Shown one piece after another: positions 43,353 to 51,475 of a stretch of 64,000 nt of DNA. The notes below the pieces were generated by a model. That model did not search any database and was not told the origin of the DNA. It saw nothing but the letters and a program-made list of their open reading frames with translations. Positions within the stretch are counted from its first letter, which is position 1. Every line of letters starts with the position of its first letter. Source of the DNA: Streptomyces sp. NBC_01304 (GTDB lineage Bacteria; Actinomycetota; Actinomycetes; Streptomycetales; Streptomycetaceae); NCBI RefSeq assembly GCF_035975855.1, contig NZ_CP109055.1:372001-436000 (forward strand), given 5' to 3'. The position numbers were made by a program, and so were the translations under genes.

Positions 43353-44375
43353 TTGCCGCAGGACATTGAGTTCCTCATGCCCTATCCGAGGAAAGTCGCC
43401 GTCGACCTGTCGGCCGGCATGGAACGCCATCTGGCCTGGGCAGCCGACCAGGGCTTCCTGCCCAGCGACACCGCCACCGAGCGCTACCAGTTCTCCCAGC
43501 ACGCCGAAGTCGGTGCCTGGTTCTGCCCCGAACCCGAGACCGACCAAGACCTCGACCTGCAACTCGACGTCAACGGCTGGTACTTCGTGTTCGACGATGC
43601 CTTCGACACCCCCAACGGCCGCCCCGCCGACGGGGCGGTGACCGCATGTCGGCAGGTGATGGAGCTCCTGCACGGCGAGCCGGTCCTGCGCCCTGGTGCA
43701 TCGCCGCTGGTCGCCGCGTTCGCCGACCTGTGGAAGCGTGAATGCGAATCGATGTCACGCTTTTGGCAGCAACGCGCCAGCAGCACTTGGCGCGATTACC
43801 TGGCCGGCAACCTGGCCGAGGAAGCCAACCGCAGGCTCGCAACGCCGCTGTCGTCGTCCGACTACCTCGACGTCCGCCGCCGGTCGGTCGGTGTCCTTCC
43901 CGACTTCGACATGCGCGAATGTATCGGCCCCTTCGAAGTACCGCCGCTGGCCTGGTACTCCTCCCACCTGCAGTCCATGCGCCACTACACCGTGGAGCAC
44001 GTCATCTTCGTCAACGACGTCTGCTCCCTGGAGAAGGACGAAGCCCGCGACGAGATCAATCTGGTTCGATTGCTGATGGTGGAGGACAACCTCAGCAGGC
44101 AGACGGCGATCGAGAAGGTCGTGGCGACGGCCGACTCTCACATGCACCGCTTCCAAACCCTCCAAGCCGGCATCCCGCACCTGTGCGACAGCCTCCGCCT
44201 CACTGCGCAGGAGCGCACCGCGGTGCAACGACACCTCGCCGCAATGATCGACATGCTGTCCGGCAACTACCACTGGAGCCGCAGCTGCGGCCGCTACAGC
44301 ACCCAGGCCGTTTCCGGCCTCACCCCCGATCAGCCAGGTCTGCTCGCCCTGCACGACCTCACCCGAAGCACCTGA
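43353..44375 (+). CDS. Class I terpene cyclase (sesquiterpene synthase type)
   Basis: 340 residues. These enzymes ionise a prenyl diphosphate, usually farnesyl diphosphate, and cyclise it. The start is uncertain: TTG 43353 gives the LPQDIEF beginning typical of bacterial cyclases and has GGAG five bases upstream; GTG 43326 or 43314 are alternatives. The metal-binding motif FVFDDAFD (Asp81, Asp82, Asp85) and the NSE triad NDVCSLEKDE (Asn221, Ser225) are present, although the usual Glu at the end is Asp229. A late HWSRSCGRY segment matches the conserved Arg-Tyr pair. No P450 or prenyltransferase is adjacent, so it is an orphan; product unknown. Confidence 0.88.
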   Translation: MPQDIEFLMPYPRKVAVDLSAGMERHLAWAADQGFLPSDTATERYQFSQHAEVGAWFCPEPETDQDLDLQLDVNGWYFVFDDAFDTPNGRPADGAVTACRQVMELLHGEPVLRPGASPLVAAFADLWKRECESMSRFWQQRASSTWRDYLAGNLAEEANRRLATPLSSSDYLDVRRRSVGVLPDFDMRECIGPFEVPPLAWYSSHLQSMRHYTVEHVIFVNDVCSLEKDEARDEINLVRLLMVEDNLSRQTAIEKVVATADSHMHRFQTLQAGIPHLCDSLRLTAQERTAVQRHLAAMIDMLSGNYHWSRSCGRYSTQAVSGLTPDQPGLLALHDLTRST

Positions 44376-44438
44376 CACCGCACTCGACGCTGCTTCGTCA
44401 GCGATCCTCGCTGTCCCTGTTGAGACGGAACCTCAGAC

Positions 44439-44459
44439 GCTCCCGCCCTCGGGGGGAGC
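44439..44459. terminator. Weak hairpin between convergent genes
   Basis: GCTCCC (44439-44444) pairs with GGGAGC (44454-44459), a 6-bp stem between the terpene cyclase stop and the LacI stop. Possible bidirectional terminator. Confidence 0.35.
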
Positions 44460-44466
44460 TTGGCGA

Positions 44467-45468
44467 TCACGCGGTCCCCGGCCGGCCCTGCGGCGGCGCC
44501 GTGCTCTCCCGCACCACCAGGGTCGTCGCCAGTTCCACCTGCTCCGGCTGGGCCGCGCCGCCCGCGGTGACCAAGCGAAGCATGCGGAACGCCGTCGCCG
44601 CCATCGCCTCCAGCGGCTGACGCACGGTGGTGAGCTCGGGCGCCGCCCACCTGGCCACCGGCACGTCGTCAAAGCCCGTCACGCTCACATCGTGCGGCGC
44701 CCGCAGACCCCGCTCGGCGAGCGCCTGCAGCACGCCGAAGGCCTGGCCGTCATTGCCTGCGACGATCGCTGTGGGCGGCTCCGGCAGGTCGAGCAGGCTG
44801 AGCGCCTGGGTGCGGCCCGCGCGAGCGGAGAACTCCCCCGTGCGCACCAGTGACTCGTCCGACGGCACCCCGGCCCGCTGCAAGGCGGCGCGGTAGCCGT
44901 CCAGTCGGGCGCGGGCGGACCACACCGGCAGCGGACCGGAGATCGCGGCGATCCTCCGGTGGCCGAGCTCCAGCAGGTGGCGGGTCGCGCTCAGGCCGCC
45001 CTGCCAGTTGGTGGAGGCCACCGAACGCACCCCGTCCCCGGGCTCCACGGGCGGATCGATGACGACCAGCGGTACGCCCTTCGCGTCAAGTTGCCGGCGG
45101 TCCCGCTCGTGGGGCAGTTGGTGCACGGTGAGTACGCCGTCCGTGCCGCGGGCGGCGATCCGCGCCAAGGTGGCACCGAGGTCCTCGTCCTGCCCCGTGG
45201 CGGTGTTGACGACGATGCGGCAGTCCTCCTCGCAGCCCGCACTCACCGCGCCGGCCACCAAGGCGTCCGCCCACGGGCTGTGCAGCTCCCCGATGACAAG
45301 GTCGACGATGCCGCTGGCACGCGAGGCACGGTAGCCGTGGTCGGCCAGCAGCCGGCCGATCCGCTCGCGGGTCGTCGGGGAGACGTCGGTACGGCCGTTG
45401 AGCACCTTGGACACCGTCGATACGGAGACGCCCGCGTGCGCCGCGATCTCGCTCAGAGTTGACCGCAT
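44467..45468 (-). CDS. LacI-family transcriptional regulator
   Basis: 333 residues. The HTH is textbook: LSEIAAHAGVSVSTVSKVLN, then GRTDVSPTTRERIGRLL. The sensor domain has AIVAGNDGQAFGVLQALAER and GFDDVPVARWAAPELTTVRQ, characteristic of LacI/GalR. It is divergent from the isomerase/Gfo-Idh pair, with GTTGTCGAAAAG-type sites between, so it probably represses that operon and itself. Confidence 0.92.
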   Translation of the reverse strand: MRSTLSEIAAHAGVSVSTVSKVLNGRTDVSPTTRERIGRLLADHGYRASRASGIVDLVIGELHSPWADALVAGAVSAGCEEDCRIVVNTATGQDEDLGATLARIAARGTDGVLTVHQLPHERDRRQLDAKGVPLVVIDPPVEPGDGVRSVASTNWQGGLSATRHLLELGHRRIAAISGPLPVWSARARLDGYRAALQRAGVPSDESLVRTGEFSARAGRTQALSLLDLPEPPTAIVAGNDGQAFGVLQALAERGLRAPHDVSVTGFDDVPVARWAAPELTTVRQPLEAMAATAFRMLRLVTAGGAAQPEQVELATTLVVRESTAPPQGRPGTA

Positions 45469-45478
45469 GGAACGCTCC

Positions 45479-45583
45479 CTTTTCGAAACAACTACGCCTG
45501 ACTGTACGGGGATTGACCCTCACAGCGACCCCTCGTACCGTCAAGGTGAGCGAAAAGTTGTCGAAAAGAAGGTTGTCGAAGAG
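45479..45583. promoter_or_regulatory. Repeated operator candidates in the divergent LacI region
   Basis: GTTGTCGAAAAG at 45557-45568 and GTTGTCGAAGAG at 45572-45583 are direct repeats 15 bp apart; CTTTTCGAAACAAC at 45479-45492 is the inverted form with two extra bases. The latter includes the palindrome TTTCGAAA. Confidence 0.55.
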
Positions 45584-45598
45584 AAGGGCAAGACGCCG

Positions 45599-46336
45599 AT
45601 GGCCGTGCCACCGCTGGCCGTGCAGCTCTACACCGTCCGTGAACAGCTCGCCGCCGACCGCCGGGGCACGCTGAACGCCCTCGCCTCTTTCGGCTACCGG
45701 GCCGTCGAGTGCTTCGACGCCCTCAGTGACCCGGCGGCCCTGCGCGCGGACCTGGACGCGGCCGGACTCACCGTCTGCTCCACGCACCTGCCCGCTCTCA
45801 CCGACCATGCGGAGGCCGCCTTCCGCGGCGCCCGCACCCTGGGAACCGACACCGCCATCGTGCCGATCCAGCCACCGGCGCGCTTCACCGACGTCGACGC
45901 CGTACGGGAAGTGGCCCGCGACCTGAACACGGCCGCGGCGAAGGCCGCCGACCACGGCCTGCGACTCGGCTACCACAACCACGCCTTCGAACTCGCCCAA
46001 CTCATTGGCGGTGTCCCCGCCTTGGAGGTACTCGCCGACCACCTCGACGACGCCGTGTTCCTCGAGGTCGACACCTACTGGGCCGCTGTCGGCGGCCAAG
46101 ACGTGCCCGCCCTGCTGCGCCGCCTCGGCGACCGCGTCACCCACCTGCACGTCAAAGACGGGCCCATCACCCCGGACGACCCGATGACGGCTGTCGGCGC
46201 AGGCCGGATGCCACTCGCCGAGATCCTCGCCGCCCAGCCGTCCGTACGCTGGCACATCGTCGAACTCGACCGCTGCGCCACCGACATGCTCACCGCAGTC
46301 CGCGAAAGCCACGACTGGCTGGCGAGGCACCGATGA
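45599..46336 (+). CDS. Sugar phosphate isomerase/epimerase (xylose isomerase-like TIM barrel)
   Basis: 245 residues from the ATG at 45599. AP endonuclease family 2 fold: AVQLYTVREQLAADRRGTLN at the start, CSTHLPALTDH, LGYHNHAFEL, FLEVDTYWAAVGGQDV and THLHVKDG. The His and Glu/Asp residues in YHNH, LEVDTYW and HLHVKDG are those expected for a metal site. These enzymes isomerise or dehydrate keto-sugars and cyclitols. It overlaps the next gene by four bases, so the pair is coupled. Confidence 0.9.
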   Translation: MAVPPLAVQLYTVREQLAADRRGTLNALASFGYRAVECFDALSDPAALRADLDAAGLTVCSTHLPALTDHAEAAFRGARTLGTDTAIVPIQPPARFTDVDAVREVARDLNTAAAKAADHGLRLGYHNHAFELAQLIGGVPALEVLADHLDDAVFLEVDTYWAAVGGQDVPALLRRLGDRVTHLHVKDGPITPDDPMTAVGAGRMPLAEILAAQPSVRWHIVELDRCATDMLTAVRESHDWLARHR

Positions 46337-47430
46337 CCGAACCACTCGGCATAGCCGTCATCGGCTGCGGCACCATCAGCGACCAATACCTCACCAATCT
46401 CACCGCCTTCCCCGACCTGCGCGTCCTGATCTGCGCCGACCTCGACACCGAACGCGCCGGCGCCCAGGCCCAGACCTACAAGGTCCCCGCCCACGGCACC
46501 ACAGACGACGCGCTCGCCCACCCCGGCGTCGACCTGGTCGTCAACCTCACCGTCCCGGTCGCCCACTACGACGTGGCCAGCGCTGCGATCGCCGCCGGCA
46601 AGCACGTCTGGAACGAAAAGCCCCTCACCCTCGACCCGGACTCCGGACGCAAGCTCCTCGAACAAGCGGCGGCCGCGGGCGTACGGCTCGGGTGCGCACC
46701 CGACACGTTTCTGGGCGCCGGCCTGCAAAGCGCCAGGCGTCTGCTCGACGCAGGGATGATCGGCGTACCGCAGAGCGCACTCGCCCTGCTGCAAGGCCCA
46801 GGGCCGGAAAGCTGGCACCCGAGCCCGGAGTTCTACTACCTGCGCGGCGGCGGCCCCCTCTTCGACATGGGCCCCTACTACCTCACCGCCCTCGCCACAC
46901 TCCTCGGCCCCGCCGCCCGGACCGTGGCAGTGAGCCGACGCGCCCACGCACACCGCACAATCGGCTCGGGCCCGAAGGCACGCACCCGGTTCCCGGTCGA
47001 GGTGGACACCCATGTCGCCGCACTCGTCGAGTACGCGTCCGGCCCGGTCGCCTCCCTCGTCTTCAGCTTCGACTCCCCCCTGGGCCGGCACGGCTTCGTG
47101 GAACTCACCGGCACGGAGGCCACACTCGCCCTGCCCGACCCGAACACCTTCGGCGGACAGCTGCGGCTGCGCCCCACCGGATCCGACGACTGGACCGTGA
47201 TCGAGTCACAAGGCGCCACGGACGGCCGCGGCATGGGGGTGCTCGACATGGCGCACTCACTGCGTACCGGCACAGCGCACCGGGCATCCGGCGAACTGGC
47301 GCAGCACGTACTGGAGACGATGAGCGCCATCGAACGCTCAGCGCGCGAGGGTGCGTTCACCCCGGTCGGCGGGACCTTCGCGGTACCGGCGCCACTGCCC
47401 GCAGACTGGGCGCCGACGCAGCGCACCTGA
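46333..47430 (+). CDS. Gfo/Idh/MocA family oxidoreductase
   Basis: 365 residues. The Rossmann loop GIAVIGCGTISDQYL (about 6-20), the NEKPLTLD motif (about 95-102, EKP lysine present) and a substrate domain with GGGPLFDMGPYYLTAL are clear. It starts inside the stop of the isomerase gene. The isomerase/dehydrogenase pairing under LacI control is typical of sugar or inositol-type oxidation pathways (family knowledge); the substrate is not determined. It differs from the second Gfo/Idh enzyme in the window, at 36092. Confidence 0.92.
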   Translation: MTEPLGIAVIGCGTISDQYLTNLTAFPDLRVLICADLDTERAGAQAQTYKVPAHGTTDDALAHPGVDLVVNLTVPVAHYDVASAAIAAGKHVWNEKPLTLDPDSGRKLLEQAAAAGVRLGCAPDTFLGAGLQSARRLLDAGMIGVPQSALALLQGPGPESWHPSPEFYYLRGGGPLFDMGPYYLTALATLLGPAARTVAVSRRAHAHRTIGSGPKARTRFPVEVDTHVAALVEYASGPVASLVFSFDSPLGRHGFVELTGTEATLALPDPNTFGGQLRLRPTGSDDWTVIESQGATDGRGMGVLDMAHSLRTGTAHRASGELAQHVLETMSAIERSAREGAFTPVGGTFAVPAPLPADWAPTQRT

Positions 47431-47783
47431 TCCACACGGCGTAGAGATCGCCGACGCGGTCGATGAGTCCACCACCAACGGCACCCCTCTACAGTCCCCA
47501 GCGGATGCCCGACCGATCGCTGCGCGCCGCCACCGGCCACCGCTACAACTCCGTCAACGTCGCGGGAGCGGGCACAAGTTGGTCCCCTGGCGGTACGTCC
47601 GCGATGGCGGCCAGGTCCTGAGGCGTTCAGCCGATCGGTGCTGCCATGGCCATGTTGCGCTGTGAGGCCTGTCCGGCGGATCATGCCGGGGCAGTAGGGG
47701 CTGTTGTTCAGTGGCGCCGATGGGAACACTTGGCCGGGGCGCCCGGGCCGGGGGCGCGCGGGGAAAGCAGGGGGAATCTGGTG
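47431..47783. other. Intergenic region, no supported gene
   Basis: 353 bp after the Gfo/Idh stop. Frames on both strands lack ribosome-binding sites and family similarity. AGGGGGAA just before 47781 is the ribosome-binding site of the next gene. Confidence 0.45.
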
Positions 47784-49121
47784 ATGCGTGAACGCAGGCC
47801 GGGCGAGCGGGTGAAGAAACTGCCCGTCTCGGCGATACCCGCCGACGGGGTCGGGACCTGGAGCGCGGCCGACGCCGAGCGGTGGCGGACCACCCGAGAG
47901 CCGGCGATCTTCGCGCCCGTCGCGGGGAGTTGGGGCGCGGGGCTCGTGGTGGTGGTGTCGTACGTGCTGACGTCGGCGTTCTCGTCCTCGTCCATTGCCT
48001 GGCACGGTGGCGCGGACTCCGGTACGGACTGGCTGCGCTATCCGGGAGCGGTCCTCCTCGCGGCCCTGCCGCTCTGGTACCGGCACCTGCCGGTCATGGC
48101 CGGGGTGGCCGGCATGGTCGTCGCGGTGGACGCGGGATCCTCGCTCGCCTCGGCGGGCGGCACCGGGCAGCGGGCCGGGCATCTGCTCGTACTCGCCCTC
48201 TGCGCCTGGGTGTTCACCGGCAGCTGCCTGCGCCTGCGGGCCCGCCGCAGGCAACGCGAGCTCTTCCTGGCGGCGGCCGGACCACGGCGCTTCCCGCTGC
48301 CCGAGCGGGTACCCGAGTCGGACGAGTATCGCGGACACGCGCTGTTCTACGTCGGGCTGGCGCTCTGCCTCATCGCCGTCGGCCTCCTCATCACCGCACT
48401 GGTCAAGGACCTGACGGGGGACGCGTACGACGCCGTGGCACAACAGACCGCGGCCCTGCTGTTCCTGGTCCTCGGTAGCACCCTGTACGGGCGGGGCCTG
48501 ACCACCTACCGGGCCGCACGCCGCCTCCACGACGAGGAAGCACACCCCGCCCTGCGCGTGGACATCCGCATCACGCCCGACGGCCACCACTGGATCCACC
48601 CCGACGGCGGGCGCGCGCCGATCTCGTACGTCGCCGCGGACCGCGACACCCGCAAGCCCGCGCAGTATCTGGGCAGCAGTTCCTCCTACGGCATCGGCGA
48701 CGGACACCACAGCGTCGACCCGCGCAGCGAGCCGTTCGAAGCGGTCCTCTACGGACCCGTGCACGAGGGCGCCGAGATCGTCGTGGCGTACGCCACCATC
48801 GCTTACGACGACCGTCGGGACACGGGCCAGATGAGCTCGGAAGTCACCGCCGCCGCCCTGCTCCCGCACCGCCGTCACAGCCTCGGTCCGTGGCAGCCGG
48901 TCGACGGCACCGCGCACGAGCGCGCACGGCGCGAGAAGGTCCGCGAGGACGCGGCCCGGTCCGACCGCATCCGGCAAGAGGCCGCCCGGGCACAGGAGCA
49001 GCGCGGAGCCAGCGCACAGCGGGCCGGCACCGGGCGTGCCGGCGGGTCCAGCGCCGCCAGTGACGGGGGCTGCGGCAGCGGCGACAGCGGGGGCGGAGAC
49101 GGCGGGGGCGGAGACGGCTGA
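47784..49121 (+). CDS. Membrane protein of unknown function, Gly-rich tail
   Basis: 445 residues from the ATG at 47784 (a GTG one codon earlier fits the AGGGGGAA site equally). Hydrophobic segments lie at about 45-65, 85-105, 115-130, 138-155, then a cytoplasmic loop (RLRARRRQRELFLAAAGPRR) and two more at about 195-215 and 230-248. A soluble domain of about 110 residues follows (LRVDIRITPDGHHWIHPDGG ... AEIVVAYATIAYDDRRDTG), then a charged helix and a Gly/Asp/Ser-rich tail encoded by GGGGGCGGAGAC-type repeats. No family recognised. Confidence 0.8.
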   Translation: MRERRPGERVKKLPVSAIPADGVGTWSAADAERWRTTREPAIFAPVAGSWGAGLVVVVSYVLTSAFSSSSIAWHGGADSGTDWLRYPGAVLLAALPLWYRHLPVMAGVAGMVVAVDAGSSLASAGGTGQRAGHLLVLALCAWVFTGSCLRLRARRRQRELFLAAAGPRRFPLPERVPESDEYRGHALFYVGLALCLIAVGLLITALVKDLTGDAYDAVAQQTAALLFLVLGSTLYGRGLTTYRAARRLHDEEAHPALRVDIRITPDGHHWIHPDGGRAPISYVAADRDTRKPAQYLGSSSSYGIGDGHHSVDPRSEPFEAVLYGPVHEGAEIVVAYATIAYDDRRDTGQMSSEVTAAALLPHRRHSLGPWQPVDGTAHERARREKVREDAARSDRIRQEAARAQEQRGASAQRAGTGRAGGSSAASDGGCGSGDSGGGDGGGGDG

Positions 49122-49209
49122 GGCCGTGGCGGGGGCTGCGGGGGATGAACTGCCGGTCAAGGCTTGGCTGTCGCGCACACCAGGAGGCCCGCGACCCGCG
49201 CCCCCAGGC

Positions 49210-49851
49210 ATGTTCCGCCAGACCGACCCTGCATCCCGCGCGGTGGCCCTCATCGCCGTGGTGGTCGGCTTCGGCGCCTGGTGGACGTCCTTCGACCTCG
49301 CACCACGGCAGACCTCTGCCGCCACCACTCTGTGGATGCTCGTCCACCTGCCGCTGACCGTGGGCGTGTCCTCCGGCCTGGACCTGTGCCTCCACCTCAT
49401 CCGCCGCGACCACGGCCCCCGCATGGCGAACCAGCAGGCCCGTCTGCTGGTGGCCGCCCCGCACCCCACCGGCGGCCAGGCCCCGTTCATCGACCTGCCG
49501 GTGCGACCCGAGCCGTCCGACAGCCCCGCGCTGTATGACTGGGCACTGCGCAACCTGCACCAGCCGCTCACCGTCGACCAGTTGGCGCGCCGGGCCGGCA
49601 TGTCCCGCCGGACCCTGATCCGCCGTTTCCACACCGACACGGGCCTGCCGCCCATGCGGTGGCTGCTCGAAGCCCGGCTTGCGCGCGCACGCGAACTTCT
49701 CGAATCCGGCGACCTCACGATCGAGGCCGTCGTACGCCGCTGCGGCCTGGGCACCCCGGCCAACTTCCGGACCCTGTTCAAGGCACACGTCGGGGTAGCG
49801 CCGCGCACTTACCGCGAGACATTCAACTCCGCGGCGGTGAACAGCCGTTGA
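49210..49851 (+). pseudogene. Chimera of an LtrA-like fragment and a GlxA-type AraC regulator C-terminus
   Basis: About 213 residues from an ATG at 49210 without a good ribosome-binding site. Residues about 5-50 (ALIAVVVGFGAWWTSFDLA ... TTLWMLVHLPLTVGV) match membrane segments of low-temperature-requirement A (LtrA) proteins. The sequence then switches to the end of a DJ-1/GlxA domain (SSGLDLCLHLIRRDHGPRMA ... VAAPHPTGGQ) and an intact AraC double-HTH (NLHQPLTVDQLARRAGMSRR ... RRCGLGTPANFRTLFKAHVG). About 170 residues of the ligand domain are missing. It looks like a deletion fusion of two genes; expression as a membrane-tethered regulator is possible but unproven. Confidence 0.7.
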
Positions 49852-50079
49852 CCCTTTGATCCTCTCGGGCACACCCGCAACAGGTCGTGGTCGGCCTTCG
49901 GGTCCGCCATAGACCTGCCGAGCCCTGAGTACGCGTATCCACAAGCAGCCGTGCGGGATGCTCAAGCGGACGCCGCCGCGACGGACGCAGCCGTCGGGGG
50001 CCGCCATGGCCCACGTACACGGTGGCCGGTGTGTGGCCCGCGATGACCCGCATGCTGCGGGGCTGCCTCGCCCAGGTCC

Positions 50080-50397
50080 GTGGCGAACATCGGCTTGCGT
50101 GCGATCCTCACCCGCGTCAGGCCGCCCGGAGGCCGGCAAGCCCGCCCGCCAGCGCCGGCCTGGCTGATCGAAGCCGCGCTCGGCGACAGCGCACCGGTGC
50201 ATGCGTACGTCGAACACTGCCACTTGGCGGGCAAGCGGTGCCGCGACGCCACCGCTGACCGAGCGCGGCGTGCACTCTACGAGCGGGTGCCCGCCTGCCC
50301 ACACTGCCGGCCCGACAATGCATTGGCTGCTCGAGTGACCGAGGGCGTTGTCACCCTCAGAGTTGCGAGGACCCCTTCCCCCCTCTTCGCTGCGTAG
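50080..50397 (+). CDS. DUF6233-like small protein
   Basis: 105 residues from a GTG at 50080 with a weak ribosome-binding site. The central part (PPAPAWLIEAALGDSAPVHA, then HCHLAGKRCRDATADRARRAL and ACPHCRPDNAL) resembles the C-terminal region of DUF6233 proteins of Streptomyces, including the CxxC. The N-terminal helical region of that family is missing or altered, so this may be a truncated copy. Function unknown. The rest of 49852-50463 shows no other gene. Confidence 0.5.
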   Translation: MANIGLRAILTRVRPPGGRQARPPAPAWLIEAALGDSAPVHAYVEHCHLAGKRCRDATADRARRALYERVPACPHCRPDNALAARVTEGVVTLRVARTPSPLFAA

Positions 50398-50463
50398 CGT
50401 GCCATCTGGACATCGGGACTTCCGGGGCGATCCAGCGCCCCGGGGATGGGGGATCACACGCCC

Positions 50464-50952
50464 ATGAAACAGATAGCTGCACGTCTTGCCGCGATCGCAG
50501 TGCTTGCGGGAGGCGGCATCGCACTGTCCGCCGGCACTGCCAGCGCCGGCGACGAATTCTGGCCCAGGGGCAGTGGGGTGGCCCCGGCCGCGGAGGATCC
50601 CTGGCCCAGGGGCAGTGGCGTGGCGCCTGCAGGCCGCTACCAGGAAACCGAAGGCTGGCTGCCGGACTACCCGCTCAACGAGAACGTCGGCGCGCTCGGC
50701 GACGAGTACTGGCCCAGGGGCAGTGGGGTGGCGCCTTCGGTCAGTGGCGGTGACTCGCTAGCCGAGGACGGAGGCGAGCATCCGCGAGAAGGCGTCGGCA
50801 CACTCGGCGACAACTTCTGGCCCAAGGGCTCCGGTATCGCCCCCGCGGGCACGGATGGCCACTCCGGCACCGAAGGCTGGGGCGCGGACTGCCCGGACAT
50901 CGAGAACGCCCGTGCCCTGGGCGACGAGCCCTGGCCGCGTGGCACCGGCTGA
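50464..50952 (+). CDS. Secreted protein with five [DE]-x-WPRGSGVAP repeats
   Basis: 162 residues from the ATG at 50464 (GGGGGAT about ten bases upstream). A signal peptide ends at TASA-GDE (about residue 27). The mature part is about 135 residues, acidic, with five copies of a motif with consensus D-E-x-W-P-R-G-S-G-V-A-P: DEFWPRGSGVAPA, EDPWPRGSGVAPA, DEYWPRGSGVAPS, DNFWPKGSGIAPA and a final DEPWPRGTG. Spacers include EGWLPDYP and EGWGADCPDIENAR, with a single Cys. The DNA repeats too (tggcccaggggcagtgg at three sites). I know no family. It may be a surface ligand, a processed peptide precursor or a repeat adhesin. Confidence 0.85.
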   Translation: MKQIAARLAAIAVLAGGGIALSAGTASAGDEFWPRGSGVAPAAEDPWPRGSGVAPAGRYQETEGWLPDYPLNENVGALGDEYWPRGSGVAPSVSGGDSLAEDGGEHPREGVGTLGDNFWPKGSGIAPAGTDGHSGTEGWGADCPDIENARALGDEPWPRGTG

Positions 50953-50994
50953 CGTCGCACTGCACGCTGTGTCCGGCTGTCGCACCCTGGATGC

Positions 50995-51390
50995 ATGAGC
51001 GCCCCGATAGTCGTCCATCCGCCGCAGGGCACCGGAGGCCGGCGCGTCACCGTGCGGGGGCAGATCCTCGGCCTCGCCCACGACGACAACGACCTCCTGG
51101 AGTTCCTACGTCGGGCCGGACTCCCCGACGCCGAGACGCTCCTCGAGAGCGGGAAACGGCTCACCGACGCGTTCGGTGCATCTGGCGTCGAGGGCTACGT
51201 CGGCACAGTGCACGCTGCCGACGTCGATGCCGCAGGCGAGCCGGACCCACAGACGCTGTGTGGTCGAGTCACCGACAACCTCACGCGAGTACGCGGCGAC
51301 AACGTGGCCGCCAGCTTCGAGACTTGGTACTCGTGGAACCCCGAGGTCCAGACCGTGTGCCGTGATTGCAACGAGAGCGCCACCAGGTAG
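50995..51390 (+). CDS. Small protein of unknown function
   Basis: 131 residues from the ATG at 50995; the ribosome-binding site is weak. The first 58 residues (SAPIVVHPPQGTGGRRVTVR ... DDNDLLEFLRRAGLPDAE) and the later part (TVHAADVDAAGEPDPQTLCG ... ETWYSWNPEVQTVCRDC) each look like separate small Streptomyces protein types, so this may be a natural fusion of two. The tail CRDC and the TLCG cysteine could bind metal. A strong terminator follows. Confidence 0.65.
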   Translation: MSAPIVVHPPQGTGGRRVTVRGQILGLAHDDNDLLEFLRRAGLPDAETLLESGKRLTDAFGASGVEGYVGTVHAADVDAAGEPDPQTLCGRVTDNLTRVRGDNVAASFETWYSWNPEVQTVCRDCNESATR

Positions 51391-51410
51391 CCGCCCTCGC
51401 CGATGCTCCA

Positions 51411-51458
51411 GCCGGGAGGCGTCCCGCCGGGGGATCATCCGGCGGGACGCCTCCCGGC
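51411..51458. terminator. Strong bidirectional terminator
   Basis: A 20-bp perfect stem (arms 51411-51430 and 51439-51458; left arm begins GCCGGGAGGCGTCCC) with an 8-nt loop, between the convergent genes ending at 51390 (+) and 51476 (-). Confidence 0.9.
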
Positions 51459-51475
51459 CAAGCTCGGTGTTGCCG

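Noticed and set aside
43353..45468. A terpene biosynthetic gene cluster
   Set aside because: Only the cyclase is present; the neighbours are SepF-like and LacI genes, with no P450, oxygenase or prenyl diphosphate synthase.
46878..49808. A 976-codon minus-strand open frame
   Set aside because: It runs antisense to the Gfo/Idh gene, the membrane protein and the AraC chimera, and has repetitive Arg/Pro/Gly composition with no domain.
50464..50952. Calling the WPRGSGVAP repeat protein a RiPP precursor
   Set aside because: No modifying enzyme, peptidase or transporter is adjacent and the protein has an ordinary Sec signal; only the idea is noted.
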